Below, piece after piece: positions 1 through 9,633 of a stretch of DNA of 64,000 nucleotides; within the stretch, counting starts at the first letter, position 1, and every line of letters starts with the position of its first letter. The notes under the pieces are model-generated. The model saw only the letters and a program-made list of their open reading frames with translations. It was not told the DNA's origin and ran no database searches. The stretch comes from Sporolactobacillus spathodeae (GTDB taxonomy: Bacteria; Bacillota; Bacilli; Bacillales; Sporolactobacillaceae). Location: positions 45,274-109,273 of the forward strand of contig NZ_JAFBEV010000008.1 in NCBI RefSeq assembly GCF_016908935.1, given 5' to 3'. The position numbers and the translations under genes are program-made.

Positions 1-492
1 TGTTGTGATAATAATTTTTTTATATCGATACGAAAACCTTTCTCGCGTACTCCAAAATAAATATGCTGGGACGAACAACAATTCCACAAAGATCATGCAT
101 ATATATAGTGAATTTAGCCCCAACATACTATTCCAAAAATCTTTAGAAACAAGATATACTAGAAAAAGTGTTACCGTTATCGTGGTTGAAAGACCTTGAA
201 TCGCAGAGGTAAACACATCTCTGTTTTTTTCAAATTTTAGCAATCCATTATTAAATACACCACAATACAAATTTAACGTAGCAAATATGGTAATAATCTG
301 ATACCAGGATTGATAAACTGTATATACGCCAAATTGATCTGTTGTAAGAATTCGCGTGAAAATCGGCGTCGACAATAGAGCAATACCTTTTTCCACAATA
401 TTACATACTGTAAACCATAGTGATGCTTTTACAGCACTTGAAAGCGACTGATAAAAATCTCGAATATCACACAATTTGCTCCGTATCTTCAT
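1..492 (-). CDS. Polysaccharide flippase (Wzx/PST family), 3' end outside window
   Basis: Translating the minus strand from the ATG at 492 gives an open frame of 164 codons that runs off the left edge. A strong ribosome binding site (GGAGGGGG) lies just upstream of the ATG. The product starts MKIRSKLCDIRDFYQSL and continues with a stretch containing TPIFTRILTTDQFGVYTVY, typical of the first helices of Wzx-type oligosaccharide flippases (MATE-like superfamily), followed by further hydrophobic segments. This family moves undecaprenyl-linked repeat units across the membrane. It is the last gene of locus A visible here and would be that locus's own flippase, separate from the one at 37.9 kb. Only the N-terminal third is seen. 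Confidence 0.8.
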   Translation of the reverse strand, partial: MKIRSKLCDIRDFYQSLSSAVKASLWFTVCNIVEKGIALLSTPIFTRILTTDQFGVYTVYQSWYQIITIFATLNLYCGVFNNGLLKFEKNRDVFTSAIQGLSTTITVTLFLVYLVSKDFWNSMLGLNSLYICMIFVELLFVPAYLFWSTRERFSYRYKKIIITT

Positions 493-719
493 ATCTGCCC
501 CCTCCCTCTGCCACCATTTTAAGCAGAAACATTACTTCAGCAACGTTTTTTCTGCTCGGGTCGCATTTTAAGTATGTTCCCCCAAAAGATCTCTGTTGTT
601 TCAAACCAAATAGTATCTTTATGTTCATTTTCAGGTAATTAGAATATAGATACTATCATCTGAAAACTATCAGTACCAAGATAGTTAGCAATCTAGATGT
701 TTCTTATTATTTTTTAAAT

Positions 720-1796
720 TCAAATTAGTGGTTTGTCTAATAAAGATTTTAATTCACTAATTCGATTCGGAATAACAAAAACTTCATTGTTTATTGAACA
801 GATTTTATCACATAATTTAACAATCTCTTTATATAATGATTCAGGGTACTTTGTGCATCTATATAATAGAATGGTTTTAATATTTTTGCCAAGAAATAAG
901 AACGGATTAATTGTTGCGCTAGATGCAATGCTAATAAATATGGTATTAGTGAAATCATTGTTTAATAGAATTATCTCCCAAGGAATACGCGTATCAATAT
1001 TTGTTTTATAACCTCGTTCATTAAATCGATTTTTTTTGTTTCTAGGATGAACTTTAACATAAATATTATTTTTTCCTACCAACTGGGCTATCTTATCAAC
1101 CAATTCGCAGTCATCGATTGGTCTTCCATCACCCGAATAAGATTCTTCAAAAAAAATATACTTTTTATCGTATTTATCAATAGACTCTCTATATCTAAAA
1201 ATCAAGTTTAAATCATTTATTAATCTTCTACAGAATGTAGGATCCACTTTTACGATTTCACAATTAGGTGTCCAATCTAGAATATTAGGATTAAACAAAT
1301 ATACTGTCGAAATGGTGAAAAAGAATGATCTTAACCATCTATGTATCCAATTTTTTCTCTTCCAGAATTGCCCATAATAGTCTGAATATGTGCTAAGCCC
1401 ATCTTCATACATACACCCAAACAAATTGCTATTATCCATACGTAAAAGGCTTCCTAAATACTGCACTAGCATAGAATTATTAGCGAATAAAAAGACATCG
1501 TACCTTTTGTCAAGTTCGTCATATTGTGGTAAGAATCGCCTTAGCACTTTCTTGCCAAGCAATTTTGTCTTTATAAGGCTTAGCTTGTCATTTTTTATGC
1601 TTTCTTTTACCTTCCAATGATGAACACGTCGGTAAATCCTACTTGCTTTTAGGCCATTAAATATTTCCAACGACTCATTCATATAATCAGTTACTATAAT
1701 ATCCACAAAATCATCTGTATAATAATCTTGCTCCAGTTTACTAGCCACAATAATTTGATATGGTGTATTACATAACGCTAATATCTTTTTCTTCAA
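720..1796 (-). CDS. Putative GT52/polysialyltransferase-like glycosyltransferase
   Basis: The protein has about 358 residues. It begins with a Rossmann-like strand and the motif LALCNTPYQIIVASKL; the C-terminal half contains YVKVHPRNKK and SIASSATINPFLFLGK. A VHPR motif plus a late S/T-rich glycine loop is the pattern of GT52 and polysialyltransferase-type enzymes, which use CMP-sialic acid or other sugar nucleotides. The donor cannot be inferred here because no sialic acid synthesis genes are in the window. The open frame reaches a GTG at 1811, but that GTG overlaps a GGAGG motif, so the TTG at 1796 (8 nt after GGAGG) is the better start. It lies 20 bases after the acetyltransferase in the same operon. 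Family assignment is from motifs only. Confidence 0.6.
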   Translation of the reverse strand: MKKKILALCNTPYQIIVASKLEQDYYTDDFVDIIVTDYMNESLEIFNGLKASRIYRRVHHWKVKESIKNDKLSLIKTKLLGKKVLRRFLPQYDELDKRYDVFLFANNSMLVQYLGSLLRMDNSNLFGCMYEDGLSTYSDYYGQFWKRKNWIHRWLRSFFFTISTVYLFNPNILDWTPNCEIVKVDPTFCRRLINDLNLIFRYRESIDKYDKKYIFFEESYSGDGRPIDDCELVDKIAQLVGKNNIYVKVHPRNKKNRFNERGYKTNIDTRIPWEIILLNNDFTNTIFISIASSATINPFLFLGKNIKTILLYRCTKYPESLYKEIVKLCDKICSINNEVFVIPNRISELKSLLDKPLI

Positions 1797-1815
1797 GAAA
1801 ATATCCTCCACTTAA

Positions 1816-2364
1816 CTATTGAACTTTTTTCGCCGGTACACCTACAATAGTAATTCCTTCTTCATAAAATGATCTTGTGACTACTGCATTCGCTCCTATT
1901 CTAATATTACTCGCAATGTATACACCGCCAATTATTTTTGCCCCCACGCCAATATCAACATTATCTCCAATAGTAGGTACCCCTTTTTCAGATTCCCCTT
2001 TGTTCCCTATACAATTATCACCATGTAATTGGCAATTTTTCCCTATATTAGTATGCCCATTAACTATAATAGAACCGTAATGCCATATTCTAAGGCCTGC
2101 ATCAACCGTATTATGCCACATGGTAACACCTAACTTTGATCCGATTATATTTTTCTTTCGTTGCCATATGTAATATCTTATACGATGTTTATTATTAAAG
2201 TGATATTCTGTATATCTTAAACTTTTTGCATATTTCCAGAGTAAATAATCATGATCTTTTAACAAAGACAAGCGGAGCAAATTTTTCCAGTTGCCACCTA
2301 TATAAAGATTTTTTTCTGTCTTTAAACATTCTATTAGTTCTTTTTTGGTTACAATCATCTGCAT
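1816..2364 (-). CDS. Serine acetyltransferase-like hexapeptide-repeat O-acetyltransferase
   Basis: The 182-residue protein has a C-terminal left-handed beta-helix made of hexapeptide repeats (IGKNCQLHGDN, IGDNVDIGVGAKIIGG, IRIGANAVVTRSF) and ends with the typical IVGVPAKKV. The fold and the catalytic-type His in MWHNTVDAG place it with CysE/LbH acetyltransferases. Inside an exopolysaccharide operon it more probably acetylates a sugar in the repeat unit, using acetyl-CoA in the cytoplasm, than serine. A GGGGA motif fits the internal ATG at 2358 better than the first ATG. The flanking genes are glycosyltransferases in the same direction. Confidence 0.8.
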   Translation of the reverse strand: MQMIVTKKELIECLKTEKNLYIGGNWKNLLRLSLLKDHDYLLWKYAKSLRYTEYHFNNKHRIRYYIWQRKKNIIGSKLGVTMWHNTVDAGLRIWHYGSIIVNGHTNIGKNCQLHGDNCIGNKGESEKGVPTIGDNVDIGVGAKIIGGVYIASNIRIGANAVVTRSFYEEGITIVGVPAKKVQ

Positions 2365-2379
2365 TTCCCCAAACTCTTT

Positions 2380-2662
2380 TTAGAAATTAACACTGACCTT
2401 AAAATAGGCAAGCAAATAACAAACAGCGCATACATAGATACTCCATTGTAGTACATTAGCTAATAGCCAAATGAATTTTGTCCAATTGCAATTGCAGAAA
2501 TTTCTTATTAAGCAAATGGCTATTAGCAAATATATTACACCAAAACATGAGAAATATAGTACATATAATTGGACTTGCAATTATCAGCTTTTTAATAAAA
2601 ATTGACTGGGTATATTTTATCCGGTATTTTATATCGCATTTTATTTTCTCGTCCTCATCCAA
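2380..2662 (-). pseudogene. Possible frame-disrupted small membrane protein
   Basis: Two overlapping minus-strand frames are open here. One runs 2662-2456 (starts MDEDEKIKCDIKYRIKY, then hydrophobic SPIICTIFLMFWCNIF). The other runs 2580-2380 and is hydrophobic throughout (GVIYLLIAICLIRN, WSIYVCAVCYLLAYF). Joined by a frameshift they would give one small protein with about three membrane segments. The first ATG overlaps the end of the upstream glycosyltransferase, as in coupled operon genes. No family is recognised. It could be a decayed membrane gene or chance AT-rich sequence. The region also holds a 10-bp inverted repeat (2459-2468 and 2518-2527). Confidence 0.3.
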
Positions 2663-3651
2663 ATTTTATGTATAGATCCTTCTACTCTTATTCCTAACTT
2701 TAGTGAATAGATTCCTAAAACAGACATACCCCAATAACATTTCATTTTGAATGTTAAGCCTTGTTTGTATGCCTCATGACGAACATTAACAAGCTTTTTA
2801 TACAAACTTTTTATAAGTTTTGTGTCTTCACTTTTACTCAACACCATATTTCTTAAAACATAAGCGTATTCTTCGAATAATCGTTTAGATGCAACCTTCT
2901 TTAATCTTGGATACTTACACACAACAACGTTGCACATTTGTTCTGCAAATTCAATTGCATCTATTCTTCTCGGATTAAATTGTTGCCGCGATATTGCCCC
3001 CTGACGAAAAACATAATCATATAATGCCCTTTGCCCGAATACAATTTTATCTGCCTTCATAAAAAGTTTATAAGTGGTAGGCAAATCTTCAAAAATACGT
3101 CCGATTGGATATCTAACATTTGCAAAATCAGATTTTCTATACAGCTTTGCCCATGCAGAACTAGAGAATAGGGAACTATTACATAATTGGTATAATGCTT
3201 CTTCTTGATTCATTATGATAACTTTACTATTATCATATACTTTATTGATAACTGCTCCATCTTCTGTTACATATCTATGGGTACATATTGATAAGGCTGC
3301 ATCATTTTCCTTTAATAAATCATACAGATAATGGATATAATCCGGTTCAATATAATCATCAGAATCAATACAAGTTACATATTTCCCTTGACACACATCC
3401 AAACCAGCATTTCTTGCATCAGATAGCCCCCCATTCTTTTTATGAATAGTTTTTATTCTGTTATCCTTTACCAGGTATTCATCAATCATTTTCCCGCAAT
3501 TATCTGGTGAACCGTCATTTATTAGTATAATTTCCAAATTCTCATATGTTTGATTTAATATAGAATCAACACACTTTGATAAATATTTTTCAACTTTATA
3601 GATGGGAACTATCACTGATATGAGTTCTTTTTCCATGGATGCTATTTGCAC
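2641..3651 (-). CDS. Family 2 glycosyltransferase (EpsJ-like)
   Basis: The 336-residue protein starts its GT-A domain with ISVIVPIYKVEKYLSKC, has the nucleotide-binding LINDGSPDNC, the conserved NGGLSDARNAGL, and the metal-binding DSDDYI, the usual order in GT2 enzymes of capsule and exopolysaccharide clusters. It transfers a sugar from a nucleotide donor to the lipid-linked repeat unit at the inner membrane face. The start is a GTG at 3651, served by a GGAGA motif in the last codons of the upstream gene, so the two genes look translationally coupled. The acceptor and sugar cannot be read from sequence. Confidence 0.88.
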   Translation of the reverse strand: MQIASMEKELISVIVPIYKVEKYLSKCVDSILNQTYENLEIILINDGSPDNCGKMIDEYLVKDNRIKTIHKKNGGLSDARNAGLDVCQGKYVTCIDSDDYIEPDYIHYLYDLLKENDAALSICTHRYVTEDGAVINKVYDNSKVIIMNQEEALYQLCNSSLFSSSAWAKLYRKSDFANVRYPIGRIFEDLPTTYKLFMKADKIVFGQRALYDYVFRQGAISRQQFNPRRIDAIEFAEQMCNVVVCKYPRLKKVASKRLFEEYAYVLRNMVLSKSEDTKLIKSLYKKLVNVRHEAYKQGLTFKMKCYWGMSVLGIYSLKLGIRVEGSIHKIWMRTRK

Positions 3652-3656
3652 AATAC

Positions 3657-4826
3657 TTATTCTCCCGAATTCTCATTATTTCCAAGAACAGTCTCATATA
3701 TTAGTTTCATTTTCTGATTCGACACACTAATATCAAATTTTGATGCAATTTCAACGCATTTTCGATACATAGATTCTTTTGTTTCCTCAGATATATTTGA
3801 AAGTTTATCTATTATACTTGAAATGCTTTCAATTTCATTTGGATTACATAAGTACCCATCTTCTGAATCAATGACATATTCTCTAATTCCCTGAACATTA
3901 GCTCCTATTACCGGAATACCAGCAGCTAATGCTTCTATCCCAGCTAACCCTAGCCCCTCTCGCAAAGAGGGAATCGCTGATATATCTGCACACTTATATA
4001 TTTGGGCTGTATCCAATCTATGCCCAAGCAGAACTAAATTTACATTATTTTCACGGGCTAAATCTTGGAGGTGCTTTTTCATCCCTGAATTAACCACTTC
4101 TGTCCCACAAATAACATATACATACTTTTCTTTATCATTTAACAAGCCCAATGCTTTTATAACTGCTTGATGGTTTTTTCGCTGAGATAACTCACCAACA
4201 CTAAGTACCATAATTTTATTTTCTTGTACACCTATACTCTTTCTGTACTCGACACGATTAATGTTCATGTCTCTATATTTAGCTACATCAACCCCTACTC
4301 CAGGAATACAGAATACTTTTTTACATTTCATTCTTTTTGCATTATCAAAATCTAAATGGTTGATTGTGATAATTGCATCTGTAAATCTTGAGCAAAAACG
4401 CTCTATATTATAATAAATCAACCATGATTTCTTAGAGGATGTATCTGTAAATGCAAAGCCATGCGTTGTATAAATCACCTTACAGTCATGCCTTCTGATT
4501 GACCGTGCTGCTAATCTAGTAAATATACCTGCAATTGGTGTATGACAATGAATTAGTTGATACTTATTTTGTCTTAATATATTCTTTATTTGATTGAATG
4601 CTCTAATATTCTGTGGTGATAAAGGATTCTTAGAGTCGAAGTTAACGTTGTAAAAACAAATTTTCTTTTCTTTAAATTTTTTCACTTCCGGATAGTATTC
4701 TCCGTCATTCATAATACAGTTAGCTGCAACTTCTATGCTATATCCCATACCTTCAAGGATTTTAATGTCGTTCCACAAGAAATTAAAAAAACCTGCTAAA
4801 TTTGCTACAATTAATGCCTTTTCCAT
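3657..4826 (-). CDS. Family 4 glycosyltransferase (EpsD-like)
   Basis: This 389-residue GT-B enzyme has the N-terminal acceptor domain (EKALIVANLAGFFNFLWND, then LIHCHTPIAGIFTRLAAR) and the C-terminal donor domain with SVGELSQRKNHQAVIKAL and PSLREGLGLAGIEALAAG, including the conserved glutamates of the EX7E motif. The overall look resembles EpsD of B. subtilis. It would add a sugar to the exopolysaccharide repeat unit. An AAAGGGG motif precedes the ATG. Upstream lies the IS30 remnant, so this gene and those downstream may now be separated from the promoter of locus A or be read through it. Confidence 0.88.
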   Translation of the reverse strand: MEKALIVANLAGFFNFLWNDIKILEGMGYSIEVAANCIMNDGEYYPEVKKFKEKKICFYNVNFDSKNPLSPQNIRAFNQIKNILRQNKYQLIHCHTPIAGIFTRLAARSIRRHDCKVIYTTHGFAFTDTSSKKSWLIYYNIERFCSRFTDAIITINHLDFDNAKRMKCKKVFCIPGVGVDVAKYRDMNINRVEYRKSIGVQENKIMVLSVGELSQRKNHQAVIKALGLLNDKEKYVYVICGTEVVNSGMKKHLQDLARENNVNLVLLGHRLDTAQIYKCADISAIPSLREGLGLAGIEALAAGIPVIGANVQGIREYVIDSEDGYLCNPNEIESISSIIDKLSNISEETKESMYRKCVEIASKFDISVSNQKMKLIYETVLGNNENSGE

Positions 4827-4929
4827 AACTTTATTTCACCCCTTTCATTTTTTTCATAACTTACAATAAAATTCAACACTCTATAGATTGACTCTGTAAC
4901 CTTGGTGAAACCTACCGTTATATGTTCTT

Positions 4930-5735
4930 GATTGCGTGTCTGATAACCCAGAATCTTTCGTAGCAACTCATTCTTCCATGTTTCGACATCTTGTAGGTAC
5001 GCATCGGTATACTGATGAATTGGTTATCCCTTTTTGATGAATCGTCGAATCATCCCGTTGTGCCGATCTCATAAAGATGTATAGCGCTGGGTGAAATAAA
5101 CATAAATGCCTTCTTCACTCAAATTTGCCAGCTCACTGAATTCAGTCCCCGTTATCCGCAGTAATGATCTTAAATACGGTTATAGGGCGGCTCCTCATAA
5201 GGAGCCATTATCCCTCTTAAGCCTTCTTGTACAGACGGGTGTATCTCTCTTTCCAAATATTCCAATCATCAGTTGTTTGCGGGTCATACGCTCCGCCAAT
5301 GTGAACAGTACGTGATCCTGACTCTTTTGTACTGATCCGTATCAATTCCCAGTGGCCAAATTCTTCTCGAATCTCAATCTCAGGTTGCGTTGCTCGATAC
5401 TTTATCCCAGAAACGCTGTTTTTCTTAACAGATTACTTTTTCATGGATTGACTTGTTTTCAGCGCAATATCAAGTTGATTACAGCCATTTTTCCTTGGTC
5501 AGTCAGATTATAAAATGGTCTCGTATAGGGCACGTAATGATCTTTAAACTCCCAATGTGTCCGTGCATGACAGACAGCGGCATCCAGTGAACATTGCTCC
5601 TTCAGAATTTTCTTCTCTGCCCAGCGAAGAAAGTCCCCTCCCTTCATGACCCAAAAAGATCTGCCGCACGCTCTCCGGTTCTCACGATAATCACGTGCAC
5701 TACATCATGGGAAATATTAGTTCCTTATTAGTTCC
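4930..5735 (-). pseudogene. Decayed IS30-family transposase
   Basis: Pieces of an IS30 transposase can be followed through several frames on the minus strand. They include MKGGDFLRWAEKKILKEQ with a Cys/His-containing stretch (5647-5459), then EEFGHWELD, the retroviral-integrase-like core DDE region with TEFSELANLSEEGIYVYF, HNGMIRRFI and YTDAYLQDVETWKNELL. Multiple frameshifts and in-frame stops separate them, so no active enzyme is made. No clear terminal repeats were found. The element sits between two glycosyltransferase genes of the same operon, so insertion was tolerated. The assignment rests on the motif order of IS30/integrase-type transposases. Confidence 0.78.
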
Positions 5736-5759
5736 TGTTTATTTTGCCTCTGTCTCCAT

Positions 5760-6983
5760 CTATAAGGTAATTCCAACATTTTGATATACTTTCTGTAGCA
5801 ATTCATAATGGATACCCTGCGTATAATTTTCTTCATACAAGTACAAAGATGCTCGCTCCATCTGTTGATAGGTGGGGAAATCCATCTGTTCAATCTTTTC
5901 TAATGCTTCTCGTAACGATATAGCATTTCTACTTTCAAACAAATATCCATTTTCTTTAACCAACTCCGGAATGCCGCCAATATCCGCTCCGACAATCGGC
6001 CTTCCAAGTTGAAGTGCTTCTATTGCAGAATAAGGCCCGTTTTCATACCACTCAGATGGCAAAATAATTGCCTTGGCATTTCCCACAATGTCTATCAATT
6101 CTTGTCCGCCCTTGAAACCAAGTAATTTTATATTTGTCAACTGATTTTTGGTTATATAATCAGCAAGTTCCTCTTTCAATGGTCCTGTTCCTACCACGTA
6201 CAATTGCATATTCGTTCCTGTTACAGCTTTAATTAATGTAAGAATACCTTTTTCTTCTGATAAACGCCCAAAATACAAATAATATTTCTTAGCATCTGTT
6301 GAATGTTTTACAACTGGTGCTTCTCGGTCTAAAAAGTTCGGTATATGGACAATTCTCTCTGGTGATATGCCAAATTCTTCAAACTTTCTCATATAGAATG
6401 CACTGGGAGTAATAATAGTATCAATTGCATCATAACTTTTACGCCATTTGTGTATATAACCCTCAATGACATTGACGCAACTTTTAGACAGTGAATTCTT
6501 CACACATCTATTGACAGCACAATGATAATAATGACCATCTATACACTTTTCACAGATTTCACCATGATGCATCATCTTATAATTCAAACAGACCATCTTT
6601 AAATCATGTGCAGTATATACTGTTGGAATATGATATTTTTTAATAACATCTAAAATAGAAGGAGACATTTGATGCTGAAAAATATGAAGATGTATTAAAT
6701 CCGGATGTTCTGCTTTAACTAGTGTCTCAAACTTTTTTTTTGCTTCACGGGAATATATGATATTCATCGCCATCCGGAACTTTGCAAACATTCCTCCAGC
6801 CCCATTGTAGTCCACATGATCAACAAAATATTCACTATATGGTGATGTGACGTTCTTCTCATCCTTCATCGAGAAATCAATGACCGTATGACCGTGTGCT
6901 TCTAGCACTCGTTTCAATGCAAAATAATATGTTTCACTTCCACCCTTAATATAATTATACTTGTTGACCATAAGTATTTTCAT
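5760..6983 (-). CDS. Family 4 glycosyltransferase
   Basis: The 407-residue GT-B enzyme starts MKILMVNKYNYIKGGSE (glycine-rich GGSE loop). It has a central Cys-rich insert (CEKCIDGHYYHCAVNRC) seen in many capsule GT4 enzymes, then the donor domain with YFGRLSEEKGILTLIKAV and PSEWYENGPYSAIEALQLG. It is cytoplasmic and transfers an unknown sugar. Length and domain order are normal. The GAGGTGAG motif fits the ATG at 6983. The gene begins 9 bases after the rhamnosyltransferase-like gene and is in the same operon. Confidence 0.88.
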   Translation of the reverse strand: MKILMVNKYNYIKGGSETYYFALKRVLEAHGHTVIDFSMKDEKNVTSPYSEYFVDHVDYNGAGGMFAKFRMAMNIIYSREAKKKFETLVKAEHPDLIHLHIFQHQMSPSILDVIKKYHIPTVYTAHDLKMVCLNYKMMHHGEICEKCIDGHYYHCAVNRCVKNSLSKSCVNVIEGYIHKWRKSYDAIDTIITPSAFYMRKFEEFGISPERIVHIPNFLDREAPVVKHSTDAKKYYLYFGRLSEEKGILTLIKAVTGTNMQLYVVGTGPLKEELADYITKNQLTNIKLLGFKGGQELIDIVGNAKAIILPSEWYENGPYSAIEALQLGRPIVGADIGGIPELVKENGYLFESRNAISLREALEKIEQMDFPTYQQMERASLYLYEENYTQGIHYELLQKVYQNVGITL

Positions 6984-6992
6984 TATCTCACC

Positions 6993-8150
6993 TCAATCTT
7001 GGAGAAACACTTGTTCATACATATTCACGATGTGAACCCAACTATATGCTTCAGCAATTCGTTTTTTTGCTCTAATCCCTAAAGAAGCAATTTGTTCTGA
7101 TTTCATCGCATCTGCTTTCTCAATCAATGAAGCGAGGTTACCATCATCTTTTCTCCAGTACAGAGCTACGTCTTCACCGACTTCACGATTAAAACCAACA
7201 CCAAGCAGCAGGTTCAGCTTGGTACTGCTCAACGCTTCCAGCAAACTCGGATTAGTTCCTCCAACCTCATGACCATGTAAGTATCCATATGCTTTCTCTC
7301 GAATTTTCTTAAGCAATTCTTGATCATACACGGTTCCAACAAATTTAATTCGATTGTCACTTCTATAATGGAGCTTTTGTTCTATTTTTTCCAAGAAGGC
7401 ATTATTGTCAGTCGTAATAATTGCAAAATCTTTTTTGGACTTTGATTTCATAAACTCACAAATCATTGTCTCAAAGTTGTTTTCTGGAACAAAGCGCCCT
7501 ACTACCAGATAATAGTTTTGCGGTGTCAATCCCATCTTAGTCAGCCACTGTTGATATTTTTTATTATCATCTGCTAACTGCGAAGGTCTTGTTTCAGAAC
7601 CATATGCAATAAATGTTGTCTTCGGATGATATTGTCCATACTCTTTCTGAATATATTTTTCAATATTTTTGCTATCACAAATGAGCAAATCGGCGTGTTT
7701 TACCATTAACTGCTCTGATATTTTCCAGTATTTGCGCACTGGTGCAGACCACTTGGCCCGAAGAAATTCGTGTCCGTCGGGGTTCAAATACACTTTCCCT
7801 CCCAACTTATGTATTACTTTTTGAAAATGCCCGATAAACAGCCCAATTCTACAAGCCAGAATATATATAATCGGATGCTCAATATGATTTTTCTTTATGT
7901 AATCACAACAACGTTTCAGGGAAATAATATCATAATAAATTGCTTGTGCAGCTCCTACATCAGGAACTTTCACGTTGAAACATCTTGCATTATGATACTC
8001 GAATTCACCATTTTCAGTACTTTTGCAGGCTACATGATACTTAAGCTTTTTATTATTCTGATGATATTCTGTGAGCTTATCAACAAAGGTTTCATACCCA
8101 CCATAAGCACCAGGAATACCCTTTGATCCGATGATAAATACATGCTGCAT
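6993..8150 (-). CDS. Rhamnosyltransferase-like glycosyltransferase with DUF1972 domain (Cps2T-like)
   Basis: The 385-residue protein opens with MQHVFIIGSKGIPGAYGGYE, the hallmark of the DUF1972 N-terminal domain, followed by a GT4 donor domain (YLVVGRFVPENNFETMI; HGHEVGGTNPSLLEALSS). The family includes Cps2T of pneumococcus, which adds rhamnose to the first sugar of the repeat unit. A similar role is inferred. The donor would be dTDP-L-rhamnose, yet the adjacent rmlA and rmlC copies are remnants, so the substrate must come from the intact rml set at 39-42.5 kb. A GGGAG motif fits the ATG at 8150. Confidence 0.82.
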   Translation of the reverse strand: MQHVFIIGSKGIPGAYGGYETFVDKLTEYHQNNKKLKYHVACKSTENGEFEYHNARCFNVKVPDVGAAQAIYYDIISLKRCCDYIKKNHIEHPIIYILACRIGLFIGHFQKVIHKLGGKVYLNPDGHEFLRAKWSAPVRKYWKISEQLMVKHADLLICDSKNIEKYIQKEYGQYHPKTTFIAYGSETRPSQLADDNKKYQQWLTKMGLTPQNYYLVVGRFVPENNFETMICEFMKSKSKKDFAIITTDNNAFLEKIEQKLHYRSDNRIKFVGTVYDQELLKKIREKAYGYLHGHEVGGTNPSLLEALSSTKLNLLLGVGFNREVGEDVALYWRKDDGNLASLIEKADAMKSEQIASLGIRAKKRIAEAYSWVHIVNMYEQVFLQD

Positions 8151-8166
8151 TATTTATTCTCCCTAC

Positions 8167-8341
8167 TTAATTAAAAACTGATTGATTAAATGTTGTCGAT
8201 CCTTCATGAATACCGACAAGAACCTCAAAACTCGATCCGGTCACTGCACAAAGCAATAATTCCTCTGCGTGGTAATTTTCCATAAAATAACCGCTATTGT
8301 ATCAAATAGCTTTCGGTTCAATAAATGACACCTTTAAATTG
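8167..8341 (-). pseudogene. rmlC remnant
   Basis: On the minus strand the translated fragments read KGVIYEPKAI, a stop, then YNSGYFMENYHAEELL, followed by CAVTGSSFEVLVGIHEGSTTF. These align with KGVKIIEPKAFGDNRGYFMESYNAEEL and with RALTGAILDVVVDIRKGSPTF of the intact RmlC at 41 kb. There is an internal deletion between the blocks, an in-frame stop, and the C-terminal two thirds is gone. RmlC is dTDP-4-dehydrorhamnose 3,5-epimerase. The order rmlA remnant then rmlC remnant is the same as in the intact locus. Confidence 0.8.
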
Positions 8342-8391
8342 TTTGTTACTATTATTCCCCCATGGTTTTTACCTATTTACCGTTTTTCTAT

Positions 8392-8745
8392 CTAATAATT
8401 ATAATTAAATATCTTTCGTATCCGCTTTTAGATAATGGTCTCGCTGATTGATAGAGTTTATCCTCATCAATAAGCCCATACGAAATACAATTTTCTTCAA
8501 ACAAGCAATTCTCAATAAACTGAGAAGCTTTTAGCAGTGAATCATGTGCGCTAGTATCCTACCATTTAAATCCACATTCCGAGAGTTCAGAATTTAATTG
8601 TCCCATTTTTAAATAGATTCCACTAGCCGAAATTATCTCTAGTTTCCCTCGATCAATTAACACAATACTTTTGGCAATGTCAATAACCTGATTATAATAA
8701 AAAAGACCCGTTACTACTTAAAGATCTTGGAGCTCTAGGAGATCT
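8392..8745 (-). pseudogene. rmlA remnant (3' part)
   Basis: The minus strand carries degraded coding similar to the last third of the intact RmlA at 41.7 kb. VVTGLFYYNQVIDIAKSI corresponds to [33 protein letters not shown] to [26 protein letters not shown] to [12 protein letters not shown], and LSKSGYERYLI to [11 protein letters not shown]. Stops interrupt it (for example after GFKW) and the N-terminal nucleotide-binding part with GGSGTRL is absent. RmlA is glucose-1-phosphate thymidylyltransferase. The remnant shows that this locus once had its own dTDP-rhamnose genes. Confidence 0.8.
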
Positions 8746-8867
8746 CAGCTTTTATTCACTGCAAGTAATCGTTTCGATATTGAGCGGGTGGAGGGATAAA
8801 GTCGCGTTCCACTTCAACCTGCCAAAATGATTGCGTTCACCTTGTTCCACCATCCTCAACGCATCAT

Positions 8868-9575
8868 TTAAAAAGCATTTTTCGAACCAAACAGCATGTG
8901 GATCGTCTTAAAGGCTATTTTTAAATCAAATAATAGACTTCTCGAATGAATATATTGCAAATCTAATGTCACCATATCTTTAAAATCAAGATTACTCCGC
9001 CCACTCACTTGCCATAGTCCCGTGCAGCCTGGTTTTACGAGTAGCCGTTGTTTGTCATAGGCAGTATATTCGTCCACTTCGCGCGGAAGCGGTGGACGCG
9101 GGCCGACAAGACTCATCTCTCCATGTAACACATTAAAGAGCTGCGGCAATTCGTCGAGACTTGTCATTCTAAGAAAACGGCCGATCCGCGTGACACGCGG
9201 ATCCTCTTTCATTTTAAACATTGCTCCGGATATTTCGTTCTGATTAACTAAGCTGTCTAATAAATCCTCAGCATTGGAAACCATTGAGCGAAATTTATAA
9301 ATTTGAAAGAGCGTGCCATTTTGACCAACGCGAATTTGCTTAAAAAGAATTTTTCCATTTGGATCATCTAACTTAATCAATAGACTGATGACTAGAAAAA
9401 CCGGCGAAAGGAGGATGATTCCGAAGAATGCCCCAAATAAATCCATTAGCCACTTAATAATGAGATAATTCTTTTGTGCGTCAATCGTTGATTTCAGTCC
9501 GCTATGTGCGTGATCAACTGAGAGTTTGCATGCATTCGCATCATCATCCGCCGCTTCTTTTGAAAGTGCCATCAT
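8868..9575 (-). CDS. Priming sugar-phosphate transferase (polyprenyl-phosphate glycosyl-1-phosphate transferase)
   Basis: The 235-residue protein has one membrane segment (about 40-62, [20 protein letters not shown]) followed by the cytoplasmic catalytic domain of the PglC/WbaP C-terminal family: [57 protein letters not shown]. It transfers a sugar phosphate to undecaprenyl phosphate and so starts repeat-unit assembly. The length suits the short monotopic class without the WbaP N-terminal helices. A GGGAGAG motif precedes the ATG pair. A second paralogue is at 47.5 kb, so the two loci can prime independently. Confidence 0.9.
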   Translation of the reverse strand: MMALSKEAADDDANACKLSVDHAHSGLKSTIDAQKNYLIIKWLMDLFGAFFGIILLSPVFLVISLLIKLDDPNGKILFKQIRVGQNGTLFQIYKFRSMVSNAEDLLDSLVNQNEISGAMFKMKEDPRVTRIGRFLRMTSLDELPQLFNVLHGEMSLVGPRPPLPREVDEYTAYDKQRLLVKPGCTGLWQVSGRSNLDFKDMVTLDLQYIHSRSLLFDLKIAFKTIHMLFGSKNAF

Positions 9576-9633
9576 TCACCACTCTCCCTAAATATAGTGC
9601 ATATTACAGTATATTACAGACTGCTTTTTATCA

